Shown: positions 16,020 through 26,042, numbered from the stretch's first letter. The stretch is DNA of 64,000 nucleotides from Cyanobacteria bacterium FACHB-63 (GCA_014695255.1 JACJNX010000010.1:62001-126000); one strand, 5' to 3'. Notes: generated from the sequence alone by a model not told the origin. Numbers and translations are program-made.

Positions 16020-19000
16020 TCAACCCGAATTGCTTTGAGATTGTAGAAATTGTCGTAGTGCCTCCAGAATTTCGGCAATCTGGGATAGGAGCGTTGGCGC
16101 TTGTGTGAGGTCGTTGTTTGTTGCCTGTTGCTCTAGCGCTGAGGCAATCGCCTGCATTTCGTAAAGCCCAACATTTGCACTAGAGCCTTTGAGCTGATGA
16201 GCCAGTCGAGAGATTAATGCTGCATCTTGAGTTTCTAGCGCAGTGTTGGCAGAACTCAAGTGCTGCTGAGAGTCGTCCCAAAAGATTTGGAGTAATTCGC
16301 GTTCAAACTCTTTACTGCCGTCTGAGACTTGGTGGAGATGATCCCAGTTGATCGCTAAATTCATGGGTTGTTCTACCGTTTGCTGTTCTAATAGTTCACC
16401 CCAATAAGTCAGTTTCTCGCTGAGCATTTCCTTTGAGATGGGTTTACTTAAATAGTCATCCATACCTGCGGCTAAGCATCGCTCTCGATCCTCTAACATA
16501 GCATTTGCGGTGAGAGCAATGATGATACTTTGGTGCTCTGTCTGTTGCTTTCGGATCACTCGCGTTGCCTCGTAGCCATCTAAAATTGGCATCTGGCAGT
16601 CCATGAACACTAAGTTATAGGGAATTTGGCTCAGCATTTCGATCGCTTCTTTACCGTTAGCGGCAACATCTGCGGTATAGCCTAAGTGCTTCAGTTGGTT
16701 CAGAGTCACTTTCTGATTCACGATGTTATCTTCAACCAGCAGGATTTTAAGCTTGGAGTTTGCCTGGGTCGGTAGAGTTCGAGGCGGAGGCAGCGTTGCT
16801 GGCTTCACAAGCTGAGATGGGGACATCGTATTGCTGATGCAATCAAGCAGTCGAGCTTGTTTGACGGGCTTGATTAAGTAAGCAGAAAATCCAAGTTCTG
16901 CCATATCTTTTGCGCCTCCCCAGCGATGCACCGAGGTCATCATGATTAGCTTCGTGCCCGCTAAGGTGCGATCGGATTTAATCAGTAACCCCAGCGTCTC
17001 ACCATCGATATCCGGCATTTGCATATCGAGAATCGCCAAATCGTAGGGCGCACCCGATCGAGCACGAGTCCGCATTTTCTGCAGCGCGATCGAGGCATTC
17101 TCCGCTTCATCGACTTCAATTTTCCAAGCTGAGAGTTGATGGCGCACGATCGTGCGATTGGTTTCGTTATCATCCACCACGAGCAACTTCAACTGGGTGA
17201 GATCTGGAGTGGGAATTGGGGTCGCTTGTGCAGTGGATTGCTCTGGTTGTTTCTTAAAGGTCAGTGTGAACCAAAATCTTGATCCGACTTTTGATTTGCT
17301 TTCAACGCCGATCGTCCCGCCCATTAGCTCCACAAGCTGACGCGAAATCGCTAAGCCTAATCCGGTGCCGCCACAGCGCCGCGTCATTGACGCATCGACC
17401 TGAGCAAATGGCTGAAACAGGCGCTTCTGAGCCGCTTCGGGAATGCCGATCCCGGTGTCAGTGACAGAAAACGCGATCGTTGCAGTCGTCTCGGTTTGCG
17501 ACTCCAATACTGCTTTGATCACGACTTCGCCTTGATTCGTGAATTTAATTGCATTTCCTACTAAATTTGTCAAAATTTGTCGCAATCGACCGACATCGCC
17601 TCGTAGTCCGATCGGAATTTCGTGAGAAATGATGGTGCCAATTTCCAGCCCTTCTGCAAATGCGGCGGGAGCAAACAAATCAGCAACTTCTTCGACACAA
17701 GCTGCCAAATTAAAATCGAGCGTTTCTAGCTCCATTTCCCGCGCTTCGAGCTTGGAAAAATCAAGAATTTGATTAATTAACGTCAATAGATTATCGCCAC
17801 TCGTGCGGATCGTTTCGACAAAATCGCGCTGAGTCGCGTTGAGTTCGGTATCGAGCAGCAATCCGGTCATACCTAGCACAGCATTCATGGGAGTACGGAT
17901 TTCGTGGCTCATCGTGGCAAGAAAGGTACTCTTCATCTGCGAAGCGCGTTCCGCTTCCGCTCGGGCTTGCTCTAGGGCGAGGTTCTGTTCTGATAAGGTC
18001 GATCGCTGTTGACGCTCCTGGTCGAGCAAGCGAGCCTGCATGAGCGCGATCGCGACTTGATCCGCCAGTTGAGTCAGAAACTCCACTTCAAAGGTTTGCC
18101 ACGATCGCGGCTGATCACACTGATGCGCGATCATCAACCCCCAGAGAATCGGCTCTGCTTCCTCGTCGCGATGCTGCAAAATCGGTACGACTAAATTGGC
18201 TTTGACTTCAAACTGCCGCAATAATCGCTTGTGGCAGGGAGTCAACGACGCGATATCAATGTCGTCGATCATCGTGGTGGCTCCCTGCTGATAGTATCGC
18301 CACGCGCCTTCTTTGAAGCACGTATCTTCAATATGTTCGCCCAAGGCGGACACCCAGCCGTCTTTTACCGACTCCACTTCAACCACTCCATTCCACTGGG
18401 GATCAAAGCGGTAAATAATCACGCGATCGGCTTGCAAAAACTGCCGCACTTCTCCAACAGTGGTTTCGAGAATTTCATTCAGTTGCAGCGATCGACGAAT
18501 TCGCAGGGTAATGGCTGCGAGGAGCTGCGATCGAGCGCTTTGTCGATTGGACTCTTCTTCGGCTTGTTTGCGCTCGATGAATTGCCCGACTTGAGACGCG
18601 ATCGCCACCATCATCGTCGTCATAATTTCTTTATCGAGGGGCTGCACCTGCTGACTAAACAAGACAATCACGCCAATCGTGCCATCGTGACTGAGAATCG
18701 GACAGCCAATAGCTGCATGAAGTCCGGCTTTCGCGGCTAAGTGCGATCGCAGAAATAATCTGTCCTGCACGACATCGCTCATCCAGAGAGGTTTGCCGCT
18801 GCTCCAAACCCGCCCCGGCAATCCATATCCGGGTGCAAATACCCATGATTTTGAAGCGTTGGCAAACTCGCTGAACTGTCTTCCTAAACGGCTCCAATGG
18901 GCGGTACAACGAATTCCATTGGTCGCTTGATCGGCAATCCACAACTCGCCAAAGTCCCAGCCGATATGTTCGCAAATCGTTTGTAGAAGGTGGGGAGTGG

Positions 19001-19592
19001 CTTTGTTGAGGGTAGCAGATTCGGCTAAGACTCGCGTAACGGCGTGTTGAAGCTGGAGCTGCATCTCGGTTTTACGAGTTTGAGCAGCAGACTGCTCTAG
19101 CAGCCGAATTTGACGACGCTGTTCCAATAGAGCGATCGCCTGCTGTGAGAGCGATCGCAGCGCTGCGATTTGTGAGGAATCTAGGTGATGCGGAGCATAA
19201 TCCATCACACACAGCGTTCCGATCGCATAACCATCTAGATTAAGCAATGGAACTCCCGCATAGAACCGAATCGGAGCCATTTCCGCACCAGAGGGATGAA
19301 GAGTCAAGCTTTCTAGTTCTGGTGCATCCGCTAGAACCAAAACGTCTGATTGCTCCAGCGCGTGGGAACACGGAGACTGTTGGCGTGAAATTTCAGCAAC
19401 ACCAACTCCAATTTTTGCCTTAAAGACCTGTCGATCGGCATCCATAAAACTGAGCAGCGAGATCGGAGTGCGACAGAGATAAGCCGCTAACTCAGCTAAG
19501 CGATCGAATGCCGCTTCAGGAAGCGTGTCAAGAATGTCATACCCATACAGTGCGGTTAACCTTGCCGCTTCTTGTTCCGGTGATGCCATCAT
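16020..19592 (-). CDS. Hybrid histidine kinase: GAF-GAF-GAF(cyanobacteriochrome-like)-HisKA-HATPase-REC-REC-HPt
   Basis: 1190 residues. Order: GAF1 (about 15-150, [31 protein letters not shown]); GAF2 (about 185-345, [16 protein letters not shown]); GAF3 (about 365-540); HisKA (about 568-630, [18 protein letters not shown] with the phospho-His); HATPase (about 680-795, N-box [16 protein letters not shown]-boxes VTDTGIGI and [10 protein letters not shown]); REC1 ([25 protein letters not shown]); REC2 ([26 protein letters not shown]); HPt ([17 protein letters not shown]). GAF3 has DTCF (Cys about 425) and TPCH (Cys about 453), the two cysteines of a DXCF cyanobacteriochrome. It is thus a likely light-responsive kinase with an internal phosphorelay. 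A second Met follows immediately at the start. No cognate regulator is adjacent. Confidence 0.93.
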   Translation of the reverse strand: MMASPEQEAARLTALYGYDILDTLPEAAFDRLAELAAYLCRTPISLLSFMDADRQVFKAKIGVGVAEISRQQSPCSHALEQSDVLVLADAPELESLTLHPSGAEMAPIRFYAGVPLLNLDGYAIGTLCVMDYAPHHLDSSQIAALRSLSQQAIALLEQRRQIRLLEQSAAQTRKTEMQLQLQHAVTRVLAESATLNKATPHLLQTICEHIGWDFGELWIADQATNGIRCTAHWSRLGRQFSEFANASKSWVFAPGYGLPGRVWSSGKPLWMSDVVQDRLFLRSHLAAKAGLHAAIGCPILSHDGTIGVIVLFSQQVQPLDKEIMTTMMVAIASQVGQFIERKQAEEESNRQSARSQLLAAITLRIRRSLQLNEILETTVGEVRQFLQADRVIIYRFDPQWNGVVEVESVKDGWVSALGEHIEDTCFKEGAWRYYQQGATTMIDDIDIASLTPCHKRLLRQFEVKANLVVPILQHRDEEAEPILWGLMIAHQCDQPRSWQTFEVEFLTQLADQVAIALMQARLLDQERQQRSTLSEQNLALEQARAEAERASQMKSTFLATMSHEIRTPMNAVLGMTGLLLDTELNATQRDFVETIRTSGDNLLTLINQILDFSKLEAREMELETLDFNLAACVEEVADLFAPAAFAEGLEIGTIISHEIPIGLRGDVGRLRQILTNLVGNAIKFTNQGEVVIKAVLESQTETTATIAFSVTDTGIGIPEAAQKRLFQPFAQVDASMTRRCGGTGLGLAISRQLVELMGGTIGVESKSKVGSRFWFTLTFKKQPEQSTAQATPIPTPDLTQLKLLVVDDNETNRTIVRHQLSAWKIEVDEAENASIALQKMRTRARSGAPYDLAILDMQMPDIDGETLGLLIKSDRTLAGTKLIMMTSVHRWGGAKDMAELGFSAYLIKPVKQARLLDCISNTMSPSQLVKPATLPPPRTLPTQANSKLKILLVEDNIVNQKVTLNQLKHLGYTADVAANGKEAIEMLSQIPYNLVFMDCQMPILDGYEATRVIRKQQTEHQSIIIALTANAMLEDRERCLAAGMDDYLSKPISKEMLSEKLTYWGELLEQQTVEQPMNLAINWDHLHQVSDGSKEFERELLQIFWDDSQQHLSSANTALETQDAALISRLAHQLKGSSANVGLYEMQAIASALEQQATNNDLTQAPTLLSQIAEILEALRQFLQSQSNSG

Positions 19593-19734
19593 AGGTCTTT
19601 ATTAGGAATAACAACGCATTCCTCTTTAATGTTAGGTAGGCTGAATTACAGGTTGAGTCTGCTTCAGTGTATCGATCTTCCGTATTGAATGAACCGTTCA
19701 ACGCTGTGTCCAGGAGCAGTTAAAACAGTGTTAT

Positions 19735-19890
19735 TCAGTCCCGCAATAACCAAGTTATGACTCCTAAAAATAGCAGCCAAAATGCCCATTGGGGAACCTG
19801 AAGATACGTCAATACTTCTGAGGGAAGTAGAACAAGCCGCACAGTCAGTAATCCAAGAAATAGTAGCACAGTTAAGATTCCGATTAACAT
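19735..19890 (-). CDS. 51-residue membrane protein
   Basis: A short frame starting MLIGILTVLLFLGLLTVRLV and ending VITWLLRD before TGA. It forms two hydrophobic segments (about residues 1-18 and 29-46) joined by a short loop LLPSEVLTYLQVPQ. A TAGGAA sequence about 10 bases upstream of the ATG could be the ribosome site. It lies in the otherwise empty 480-base gap upstream of the hybrid kinase, divergent from the gene at 20073. No family recognised. Confidence 0.45.
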   Translation of the reverse strand: MLIGILTVLLFLGLLTVRLVLLPSEVLTYLQVPQWAFWLLFLGVITWLLRD

Positions 19891-20072
19891 GGCAGCAATT
19901 CCTACTGAATTAATCGATATGAATAGTCTATTTTCAACAGCTTCAAAGGATTAGAAATAAAGCGCAAACAGTTCTGCCACCTCAAAACACCTTTCACCCT
20001 ACAATGAAAATTTAAGTTAATGAAAGATGAGTTTTGCAATAGTAAAAATTTAATAGCGTAAGGAGTCTAAAA

Positions 20073-20558
20073 ATGGTTCGATACACACAAAAAATAGCAA
20101 TCTGGGGAATAGGTGTTTCGATGACGATCGCGGCGCTACAATTTGCCTCTCGCACGATCGCGCAACCCGATACCTTCAAATCCCTAACGCTAAATAACCA
20201 AACGACTTCTGGCGTAATGATGGGATCGACTGGAGGAACGACTTCGCTGCCTGCGGTTGTGAGTAATCGCGATCGTCAGGATCAAGCTTGCATCGGCTTC
20301 GGTGATCCGACTCCAAATCACACGCTGGTCTTGGAGCGCCCCTTTTCTTCCCTAACAATTCGCGTCGATAGTGGTGGGGGAGACACCACGCTGTTAATCT
20401 CAGGTCCAGGTGGAGTCCGTTGTGCGGATGCTGGAGAATCCGGAGAAGATGTGCGATTACAACAAAGTGAGTGGCAGCCTGGGAGTTATCGCGTCTGGGT
20501 TGGAATGGTGACACCTCGCACAAATCGGGATTATCGCCTGATCGTGCGAGGAAATTAG
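20073..20558 (+). CDS. Exported protein, cyanobacterial beta-domain, unknown function
   Basis: 161 residues. AAGGAG lies 8 bases before the ATG, a good ribosome site. A signal peptide covers residues 1-31 (IAIWGIGVSMTIAALQFASRTIAQ). The mature domain has the pattern QACIGFGDPTPNHTLVLERPFSSLTIRVDSGGGDTTLLISGPGGVRCADAGESGEDVRLQQSEWQPGSYRVWVG, a beta-sandwich-like arrangement with two cysteines seen in many secreted cyanobacterial proteins of unknown role. It resembles the fold logic of pre-peptidase C-terminal domains. Convergent with the DUF1830 gene. Confidence 0.68.
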   Translation: MVRYTQKIAIWGIGVSMTIAALQFASRTIAQPDTFKSLTLNNQTTSGVMMGSTGGTTSLPAVVSNRDRQDQACIGFGDPTPNHTLVLERPFSSLTIRVDSGGGDTTLLISGPGGVRCADAGESGEDVRLQQSEWQPGSYRVWVGMVTPRTNRDYRLIVRGN

Positions 20559-20619
20559 CGGATTTTGGACTGATTGAGTTGAGAATTGTCACGGACTTGC
20601 AGATCAGCTTTGAGACTGC

Positions 20620-20886
20620 TCAAGATGCGATCGCAGCAGAAGTTCGGACTTTGAGGGACTCACAGACGATCGTATCAGTCAGAATCGCACTCACGGTCGC
20701 CCCAGAATGAATTTCTAAATGTGCAGTGTAGGGGGCTTCAAATAAAAGTCGTTCCCCTGGAAAGACTACGCGCTCAAAATACCAGTTCTCAACATCAGCA
20801 ATCCGAGCAACTTGAATGTGGCGGGTTGTATTGACATAGCAGCAAAGATCAAGCGTAGGACTTGCCTGAGATGAAGGAAAAGCCAT
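20620..20886 (-). CDS. DUF1830 domain protein
   Basis: 88 residues from the preferred ATG at 20886 (MAFPSSQASPTLDLCCYVN). The frame is open 33 codons further up into an AT-rich leader. The core matches DUF1830: DLCCYVNTTRHIQVARIADVENWYFERVVFPGERLLFEAPYTAHLEIHSGATVSAILTDTIVCESLKV. The family is small, soluble and nearly restricted to cyanobacteria; its function is unknown. It converges on the secreted-protein gene at 20073, 61 bases away. Confidence 0.85.
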   Translation of the reverse strand: MAFPSSQASPTLDLCCYVNTTRHIQVARIADVENWYFERVVFPGERLLFEAPYTAHLEIHSGATVSAILTDTIVCESLKVRTSAAIAS

Positions 20887-21302
20887 TTTTTCAGTATCAG
20901 AATTAAACTCCGGCGATCGTAACAGCGTTTGATTGATTAGAAGATCTAACTTTAAGTAGATTAAGAAGTAGATTAAGTTCGCCAATTAGCCAGAAACGCG
21001 ATCGATCCCGTGAAAACGCTTGGAATTCTGATTACTTTTCATCGGAAGTGCATTTAAACCGGAGAAAGGTTGTAAAGGTTTCATGAAATAGACCCGAGTA
21101 AGCTTAAGGATTGTGTTTGAATTCCAAGCTAGAACTTGTCGTAGTATCTGGAGCAGTGCAATCTAGAGAGAGTTGAAAAAATTCGTATTCAGACGGTTGA
21201 CTTTCTAGAAATAATTTTCTAGCAGAGTCAGAACTGCAACTCTAAAGTCTTCAATTAAGATTTAGATTTACAGTTCTATCCCGTCCAGTGTGAATCCTGC
21301 AC
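20887..21302. other. Intergenic region without a supported gene
   Basis: 416 bases, AT-rich. It includes the likely promoter of the DUF1830 gene on its left side. No RNA gene, long inverted repeat or convincing coding frame is seen. Confidence 0.4.
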
Positions 21303-21779
21303 TCAAGCGATATCACTTGGAATATGAGTCACCGCATCTGCCTGTCCTTGCCAATATTCATGAATCAGCGCTTCTAGCTCTGATCGCTGAACTTCGGTTC
21401 CAATCGTCGCATCTCCAGGGGTTTCAAAAAAAATCGTGCTGTAATCTTTATCCATTGCCAGCATTTGAAACAGGATATGTGTCACCGGAACGGGTAAAGC
21501 GATTAAATTGGGATCTGTTAAATCATAAGGACTCAAGGAAACGTCCTTGAGGCTGGGGAACGCATAAATTACGTTTTTCTCAGGTTCATCTTGGGCACGA
21601 TGATTGAGGGTCAGCATCACCCAGTTTTGATCGAGTGTCTGCACCACGTAATATTGGAGATGTCGCAACCCCTGCGCGATCGCGCGCAAAACGGGCGCGA
21701 TCGATTCAATTAACTGAGGAGTAGAGCCGTCTTGGGGAGCTTCGTTAACCAGCGTTTGAAGCTGTTGATCTAGATTCAT
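21303..21779 (-). CDS. Conserved protein of unknown function, next to hetZ
   Basis: 158 residues, soluble and mildly acidic (MNLDQQLQTLVNEAPQDGSTPQLIESIAPVLRAIAQGLRHLQYYVVQTLDQNWVMLTLNHRA). The layout of an N-terminal helical part followed by a beta-rich domain, and the segment NVIYAFPSLKDV, suggest a small alpha/beta fold. No motif or signal peptide identifies it. It is transcribed away from hetZ, with 91 bases between their starts, so the two share a divergent promoter region. A link to hetZ is possible but not shown. Confidence 0.6.
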   Translation of the reverse strand: MNLDQQLQTLVNEAPQDGSTPQLIESIAPVLRAIAQGLRHLQYYVVQTLDQNWVMLTLNHRAQDEPEKNVIYAFPSLKDVSLSPYDLTDPNLIALPVPVTHILFQMLAMDKDYSTIFFETPGDATIGTEVQRSELEALIHEYWQGQADAVTHIPSDIA

Positions 21780-21870
21780 ACCGTGCCATCCGCAAATAAT
21801 CAGGGATTTCTACCACCATTGTGATCTAGGCATCACAAAAAAGTTCCATCAAACCAATGAGAGTAAGCCA

Positions 21871-23058
21871 TTGATTTGCACGACACTAGAAACCGTGGGG
21901 GAAATCTGCCAGAGCGTGGATGCGATCTTTCAGCTATTGCTTAACGAACTGAAACAAGCCACCACTGCCTCTGAGCGAAACTGCCGGGAAGTCGCCGATC
22001 GACTGACCCAGGAAGTTGTCCGAATCTGTTCCGAAAGCAAGCGCATTCAAGCATCGGGAGAAGTCCAAACTTGGGCAACCGCGCTCGCCAAGCACCGACT
22101 TCAGCAATGTTTGGGATATTATCGCCTCGGTTCGCGCCGCGCTCGCGTCGAGTTACACAGCAATCTGAGCGCTGTAATCTACCGATACATCACACCGCCG
22201 CAGACCCAATCGAGCTATCAGGCGCGATTGGTGCTGATCGAAGACTTCCTGCAAGGCTTTTACATGGAAGCGCTGAATGCGTTTCGCCGTGAGTCTCAGT
22301 TAGGCGCAATGTATACACCGCGATCGCCGCTCGAACTTTCGGAGTACATGGCCTTTACCGAGCGTTATGGAAAACGACGCATCCCGCTGCCTGGACACCG
22401 CAATCAGCAGCTCATTATTTTAAGAGCGCAAACCTTCTCACAGCAGCAACCCGCTGAAACGCTGGTCGATCTTGAACAAGCAGCAGAAGGCTCGATGTCC
22501 GAGTCAGAAAGCCCGTGGGGTTTGGCATCGATCCAGCAGGTGCGCGAACAAATGGTCGCCCAGGAACCAGAACTGGCAGAAGATACGCTGCGACAATCCG
22601 TGATCAAAGAGCTTGTCGCCTATCTCGAAGAACGCAAACAGACCGACTGTATTGACTACTTCACGCTGCGCCTGCAAGATTTACCCGCCAATGAAATTGA
22701 AACGATTTTGGGCTTAACGCCTCGTCAGCGGGATTACTTACAGCAGCGCTTCAAATACCATTTGATTCGATTCTCGTTCTCCCATCATTGGGAGCTTGTG
22801 CATCAGTGGTTAGAGGCAGACTTAGAGCGCAACCTCGGACTCTCGAATCATCAGTGGCAGACGTTACATCAACGCGCTACGGCTTCTCAAGTTAAACTGC
22901 TGGAACTGAAGCAGCAAAAGCTACCCGAAGCGATGATCGCTCAGCGCCTCGGTTGCACAGTGAATCAAGTTCAGAAACAATGGTTTAAACTCCTTGAGCA
23001 AGCTTGGGAAATTCGTAATGACCAAGATTCCGGAGCAACCTCATCGGCTGATGAATAG
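21871..23058 (+). CDS. hetZ: HetZ, heterocyst-patterning/cell-differentiation protein
   Basis: 395 residues from a TTG at 21871; no in-frame ATG is near. It matches Anabaena HetZ along its length from memory: RICSESKRIQASGEVQTW, LAKHRLQQCLGYYRLGSRRARVELHSNLSAVIYRYITPPQ, LIEDFLQGFYMEALNAFRRESQLG, MAFTERYGKRRIPLPGHRNQQLIILRAQTFSQQQP, LGLTPRQRDYLQQRFKYHLIRFSFSHHWELVHQWLEADL. HetZ is a DNA-binding regulator acting early in heterocyst differentiation, downstream of HetR, in Anabaena. Homologs also occur in filamentous species without heterocysts. patU follows after 12 bases, the conserved operon order. hetR is not in the window. Confidence 0.9.
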   Translation: MICTTLETVGEICQSVDAIFQLLLNELKQATTASERNCREVADRLTQEVVRICSESKRIQASGEVQTWATALAKHRLQQCLGYYRLGSRRARVELHSNLSAVIYRYITPPQTQSSYQARLVLIEDFLQGFYMEALNAFRRESQLGAMYTPRSPLELSEYMAFTERYGKRRIPLPGHRNQQLIILRAQTFSQQQPAETLVDLEQAAEGSMSESESPWGLASIQQVREQMVAQEPELAEDTLRQSVIKELVAYLEERKQTDCIDYFTLRLQDLPANEIETILGLTPRQRDYLQQRFKYHLIRFSFSHHWELVHQWLEADLERNLGLSNHQWQTLHQRATASQVKLLELKQQKLPEAMIAQRLGCTVNQVQKQWFKLLEQAWEIRNDQDSGATSSADE

Positions 23059-23070
23059 GGTGTTATCACA

Positions 23071-24060
23071 ATGGATCACGATTTAGCGACACGAACGCAA
23101 GTTCTTCTTAAACTGTTACACAACTTTGGTTTGGTCGATCATTCCGATCTCCAGCCAGATATGTTAGGGCGATCGTTAGACCGTGATTCAGACCGTGATT
23201 TAAGTTGTGGGGCTAGTTCCTCCCCACAGCGCTCCTCACACGAGGACTTATTACACCAACCGGGAGAGATACCTGCTGTGCAAGATCGTTTTCATGCACT
23301 GCTAAAACGTCGCCTTCTGCTTGAGGCTCAGAAAAATCCGCCACTTTTCCCTTGGGAGAAAGAGGAGGTCGATTATGACACTGAGCCAGCGAGTTATGAA
23401 GCGCAACCTGCTTTAGCCGCTGCATCTGTTTGGTTACATCAAATTCGTCACATTAATTTACCGATTCCCATGCCTGAAGCCGTGATGAGCGAGCTGCTAG
23501 CACAGTGTCAGTCGGTATTGTTTTCGTCGCTGCGAGAAGGAGCAAAACTGGTTCGAGCAGTGGATATGCTGTTCCCAGGTCAGGCTCAACTGCTGAATAA
23601 TGTTGCGGGTTACGTCATGGTCTCACCGACTCGGTCTAAGGTCGCCAAGTTGCAAGACCTCGCAACCGAGCTGGGTGAAGCGTTGCCAGAGTCGTATGAC
23701 AGCGCGATCGAGACGCAGCAAATGGCGCTTTCGCTGCTTGCCGCACGAGAAATTCTCAGTGCCCTGACGCTAACGGTCTCTGAGCAGCAACCGCAGCTAG
23801 AGCGCGAGTGGCTCACCGAACTGGGAGCGTTTACGCTAAAGATTCGGTATGCGGCTAGGCAACTCCAGATCGAAGCGGTGCTTCCTTGCGGCGGCAGTTT
23901 GCTGTTTGAGGGCGAAGAGTCTCGATCGATCATTGAGCGCAACGATGCAGGTCGGCTGAGCTTGGAGATTCGAGAGTTTAGCGTCGATCGAGTCTATCCG
24001 CTGGAAGTTCGCCTGGGTGAGCAAGATTCACTCATGTTTGCGATCGGCATTCAGAGATAG
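23071..24060 (+). CDS. patU: PatU, partner of HetZ (single-ORF form)
   Basis: 329 residues. The N-terminal 30 residues (MDHDLATRTQVLLKLLHNFGLVDHSDLQPDMLGRSL) correspond to the PatU5 part. A low-complexity linker follows with a tandem 12-bp DNA repeat coding DRDSDRDL. The larger C-terminal part (HALLKRRLLLEAQKNPPLFPWEKE, SVWLHQIRHINLPIPMPEAVMSELLAQCQSVLFSSLREGAKLVRAVDMLFPGQ, LNNVAGYVMVSPTRSK) corresponds to PatU3. In Anabaena 7120 the gene is split into patU5 and patU3; here it is one frame. PatU acts with HetZ in heterocyst patterning. A terminator follows, ending the operon. Confidence 0.87.
   Translation: MDHDLATRTQVLLKLLHNFGLVDHSDLQPDMLGRSLDRDSDRDLSCGASSSPQRSSHEDLLHQPGEIPAVQDRFHALLKRRLLLEAQKNPPLFPWEKEEVDYDTEPASYEAQPALAAASVWLHQIRHINLPIPMPEAVMSELLAQCQSVLFSSLREGAKLVRAVDMLFPGQAQLLNNVAGYVMVSPTRSKVAKLQDLATELGEALPESYDSAIETQQMALSLLAAREILSALTLTVSEQQPQLEREWLTELGAFTLKIRYAARQLQIEAVLPCGGSLLFEGEESRSIIERNDAGRLSLEIREFSVDRVYPLEVRLGEQDSLMFAIGIQR
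23179..23202 (+). repeat. Tandem 12-bp repeat inside patU linker
   Basis: GACCGTGATTCA followed directly by GACCGTGATTTA, 11 of 12 bases identical, coding DRDS-DRDL. It lies in the variable linker between the PatU5-like and PatU3-like parts. Confidence 0.8.
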
Positions 24061-24080
24061 AAGTTTGAGGCTGAAGTTAG

Positions 24081-24116
24081 AGGGTGAAGGCGAACTGCTT
24101 TCACCCTTCATTTTTT
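24081..24116 (+). terminator. Terminator of the hetZ-patU operon
   Basis: An 8-bp stem AGGGTGAA/TTCACCCT (24081-24088 with 24100-24107) is followed by TCATTTTTT. It lies 20 bases after the patU stop. The remaining 276 bases up to the ndhD terminator hold one 36-codon frame (24218-24328) without support. Confidence 0.75.
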
Positions 24117-24392
24117 GGCTTACAAAGCCGCAAGCTTGACGGTTCTACCTTCGATATTATCCACCTGCGATCGATGGTCGTAGATTATTGATTTTTTTTC
24201 AGACTCCGCGAACCAAAATGACAAACAGCGCTGTCTCTGATCCGAATTTCCTAAGGTTGAGCATCAGGATTGCGCTCGGACAAGCGATGGGCGGCAGGTA
24301 CGATATTTTCATCGCTCTCAGAACCTGATGAGAACAACTTCTCTCGTAAAATTCGTCTTCAATTTTCTCAAACTAACTCTACACGATGCCAA

Positions 24393-24423
24393 TAAAAAAG
24401 CCCGGAAGTTCCCCTCCAGGCTT
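24393..24423 (-). terminator. Terminator of ndhD (leftward)
   Basis: Read leftward, AAGCCTGG pairs with CCGGGCTT (24416-24423 with 24398-24405, one T-G wobble) and is followed by a T-run. It lies 24 bases after the ndhD stop. Confidence 0.8.
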
Positions 24424-24446
24424 TTCAGTTTACAAAGAGTGCGTTC

Positions 24447-26042
24447 TCACTTGAGCATTCCCAACACTTCGGGTTGGGGAGCAGAGATTTGAGGAGCCGC
24501 TAAACTAGGGAATGCAACCATCTGCTGAGCAACGACTGGAACTGCATTTCGAGCATTTTGAGCAACCTGAACCGTTTTCACGTCGTAGGTTTGAGTAATC
24601 AGCTTCGGATAGAGACCAATTGCGACGATCGGTAGCACCAAGGAAGCTGTAATAAACAGTTCTCTGGGATTCGCATCTAAGAAGACTTCTTTCTCAACCG
24701 CTTTGCCTTCTTTGCCGTAGAACATTTCGCGCAGCATCGAGAGCAAGTAGATCGGAGTCACAATCAGACCGACCGCAGAGAGTAGGACGATGACGATTTT
24801 GAAAGTCGAGGTGTAAGCGTCGCTGGTCGTGAAACCGAGGAAGACTGCCAACTCACCCACGAATCCGCTCATTCCAGGCAGTGCCAGTGATGCCATCGAG
24901 CAAATCGTAAACAGTGCGAAAGTCGAAGGCATTTTCTTTGCTAAGCCGCCCATGTCGTCCATGTTTAGGGTGTGAGTACGATCGTAGGTCACACCTGCCA
25001 AGAAGAAGAGCGCTGCTGCAATCAAACCGTGAGACACCATTTGTAGAACCGCACCGCTCATTCCCAGTTCCGTAAAGGAGGCAATACCGAGCAGCACAAA
25101 GCCCATGTGTGAAATCGAAGAGTAAGCCATCCGCCGCTTCAGGTTGCGCTGAGCAAAAGAAGCCAACGCACCATAGATGATGTTGACAATCCCAAGAATC
25201 GCCAGAATCGGAGCGAAGTAAACATGAGCGTGAGGCAGCATTTCCATGTTCACGCGAATCAACGCATAGCCACCCATTTTCAGCAGTACACCCGCCAGAA
25301 TCATCGAAACTGGAGCAGAAGCCTCACCGTGAGCATCAGGCAACCAGGTATGCAACGGGAAGATGGGGAGCTTGACTCCGAAAGCGATCAAGAACCCTGC
25401 ATAAGTGAGTAATTCAAAGGTCAGAGAGTAGTCTTTTAGTCCTAACTCCTGCATGTTGAAGGTGAAGTTGTCACCGTAGAACGCCATCGCCAACGCCGAC
25501 ACCAGAATAAAAATAGAGGCAAGTGCAGTGTAAAGAATAAATTTGGTTGCAGCGTAAAGGCGTTTCGGTCCGCCCCAGATAGCAATGAGAATGTATACCG
25601 GAACCAGTTCAACTTCCCACAAGAGGAAAAATTGAATCATGTCTTGGGCACAGAATACACCGATCTGAGCGCTGTACATAACCAACATTAAGAAGTAGAA
25701 CAGGCGCGGCTTGTTCGTAACTTTCCAGCCTGCCAGCATTGAAAGCGTTGTCACCAATGCAGCGAGAACTACCAACGGCATTGAGATTCCATCAACTGCT
25801 AGTGACCAGTTAATCCCAAGCTGAGGAATCCAGGAGTAGCTTTCAGCCAGTTGGAAGTCGGAATTTTGGAAGTCGTAGTGTTTCCAGAACGCATAAATCG
25901 AGAGAACGAGATCCGCTAAACCGACTCCTAAGCCATACCAGCGGACTGTTTTACCCTCTTTATCAGGGATGAGTGGAATCAGGAGCGAGGCTGCGAGGGG
26001 AAGGGCAATTAGAGTGGTTAACCAAGGGAAAGAAGTAACCAT
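24447..26042 (-). CDS. ndhD: NAD(P)H-quinone oxidoreductase chain 4 (NdhD), NdhD1-like
   Basis: 531 residues from ATG 26042 ([35 protein letters not shown]), the family's usual N-terminus; the frame is open 16 codons upstream. It is a proton-pumping antiporter-like subunit with about 14 helices. Conserved features are [19 protein letters not shown] (key Glu in TM5), [21 protein letters not shown] (key Lys), [30 protein letters not shown] and [12 protein letters not shown]. It belongs to the thylakoid NDH-1 complex in cyclic electron flow and respiration; D1-type subunits go with NDH-1L. It stands alone, with no ndhF beside it. A second paralog lies at 54788. Confidence 0.93.
   Translation of the reverse strand: MVTSFPWLTTLIALPLAASLLIPLIPDKEGKTVRWYGLGVGLADLVLSIYAFWKHYDFQNSDFQLAESYSWIPQLGINWSLAVDGISMPLVVLAALVTTLSMLAGWKVTNKPRLFYFLMLVMYSAQIGVFCAQDMIQFFLLWEVELVPVYILIAIWGGPKRLYAATKFILYTALASIFILVSALAMAFYGDNFTFNMQELGLKDYSLTFELLTYAGFLIAFGVKLPIFPLHTWLPDAHGEASAPVSMILAGVLLKMGGYALIRVNMEMLPHAHVYFAPILAILGIVNIIYGALASFAQRNLKRRMAYSSISHMGFVLLGIASFTELGMSGAVLQMVSHGLIAAALFFLAGVTYDRTHTLNMDDMGGLAKKMPSTFALFTICSMASLALPGMSGFVGELAVFLGFTTSDAYTSTFKIVIVLLSAVGLIVTPIYLLSMLREMFYGKEGKAVEKEVFLDANPRELFITASLVLPIVAIGLYPKLITQTYDVKTVQVAQNARNAVPVVAQQMVAFPSLAAPQISAPQPEVLGMLK

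Noticed and set aside
18231-18740. Long rightward frame inside the kinase gene
   Set aside because: Antisense shadow of a clear multi-domain kinase; no family-like sequence.
24218-24328. Rightward 36-codon frame between patU and ndhD
   Set aside because: No ribosome site or recognisable sequence; likely chance.
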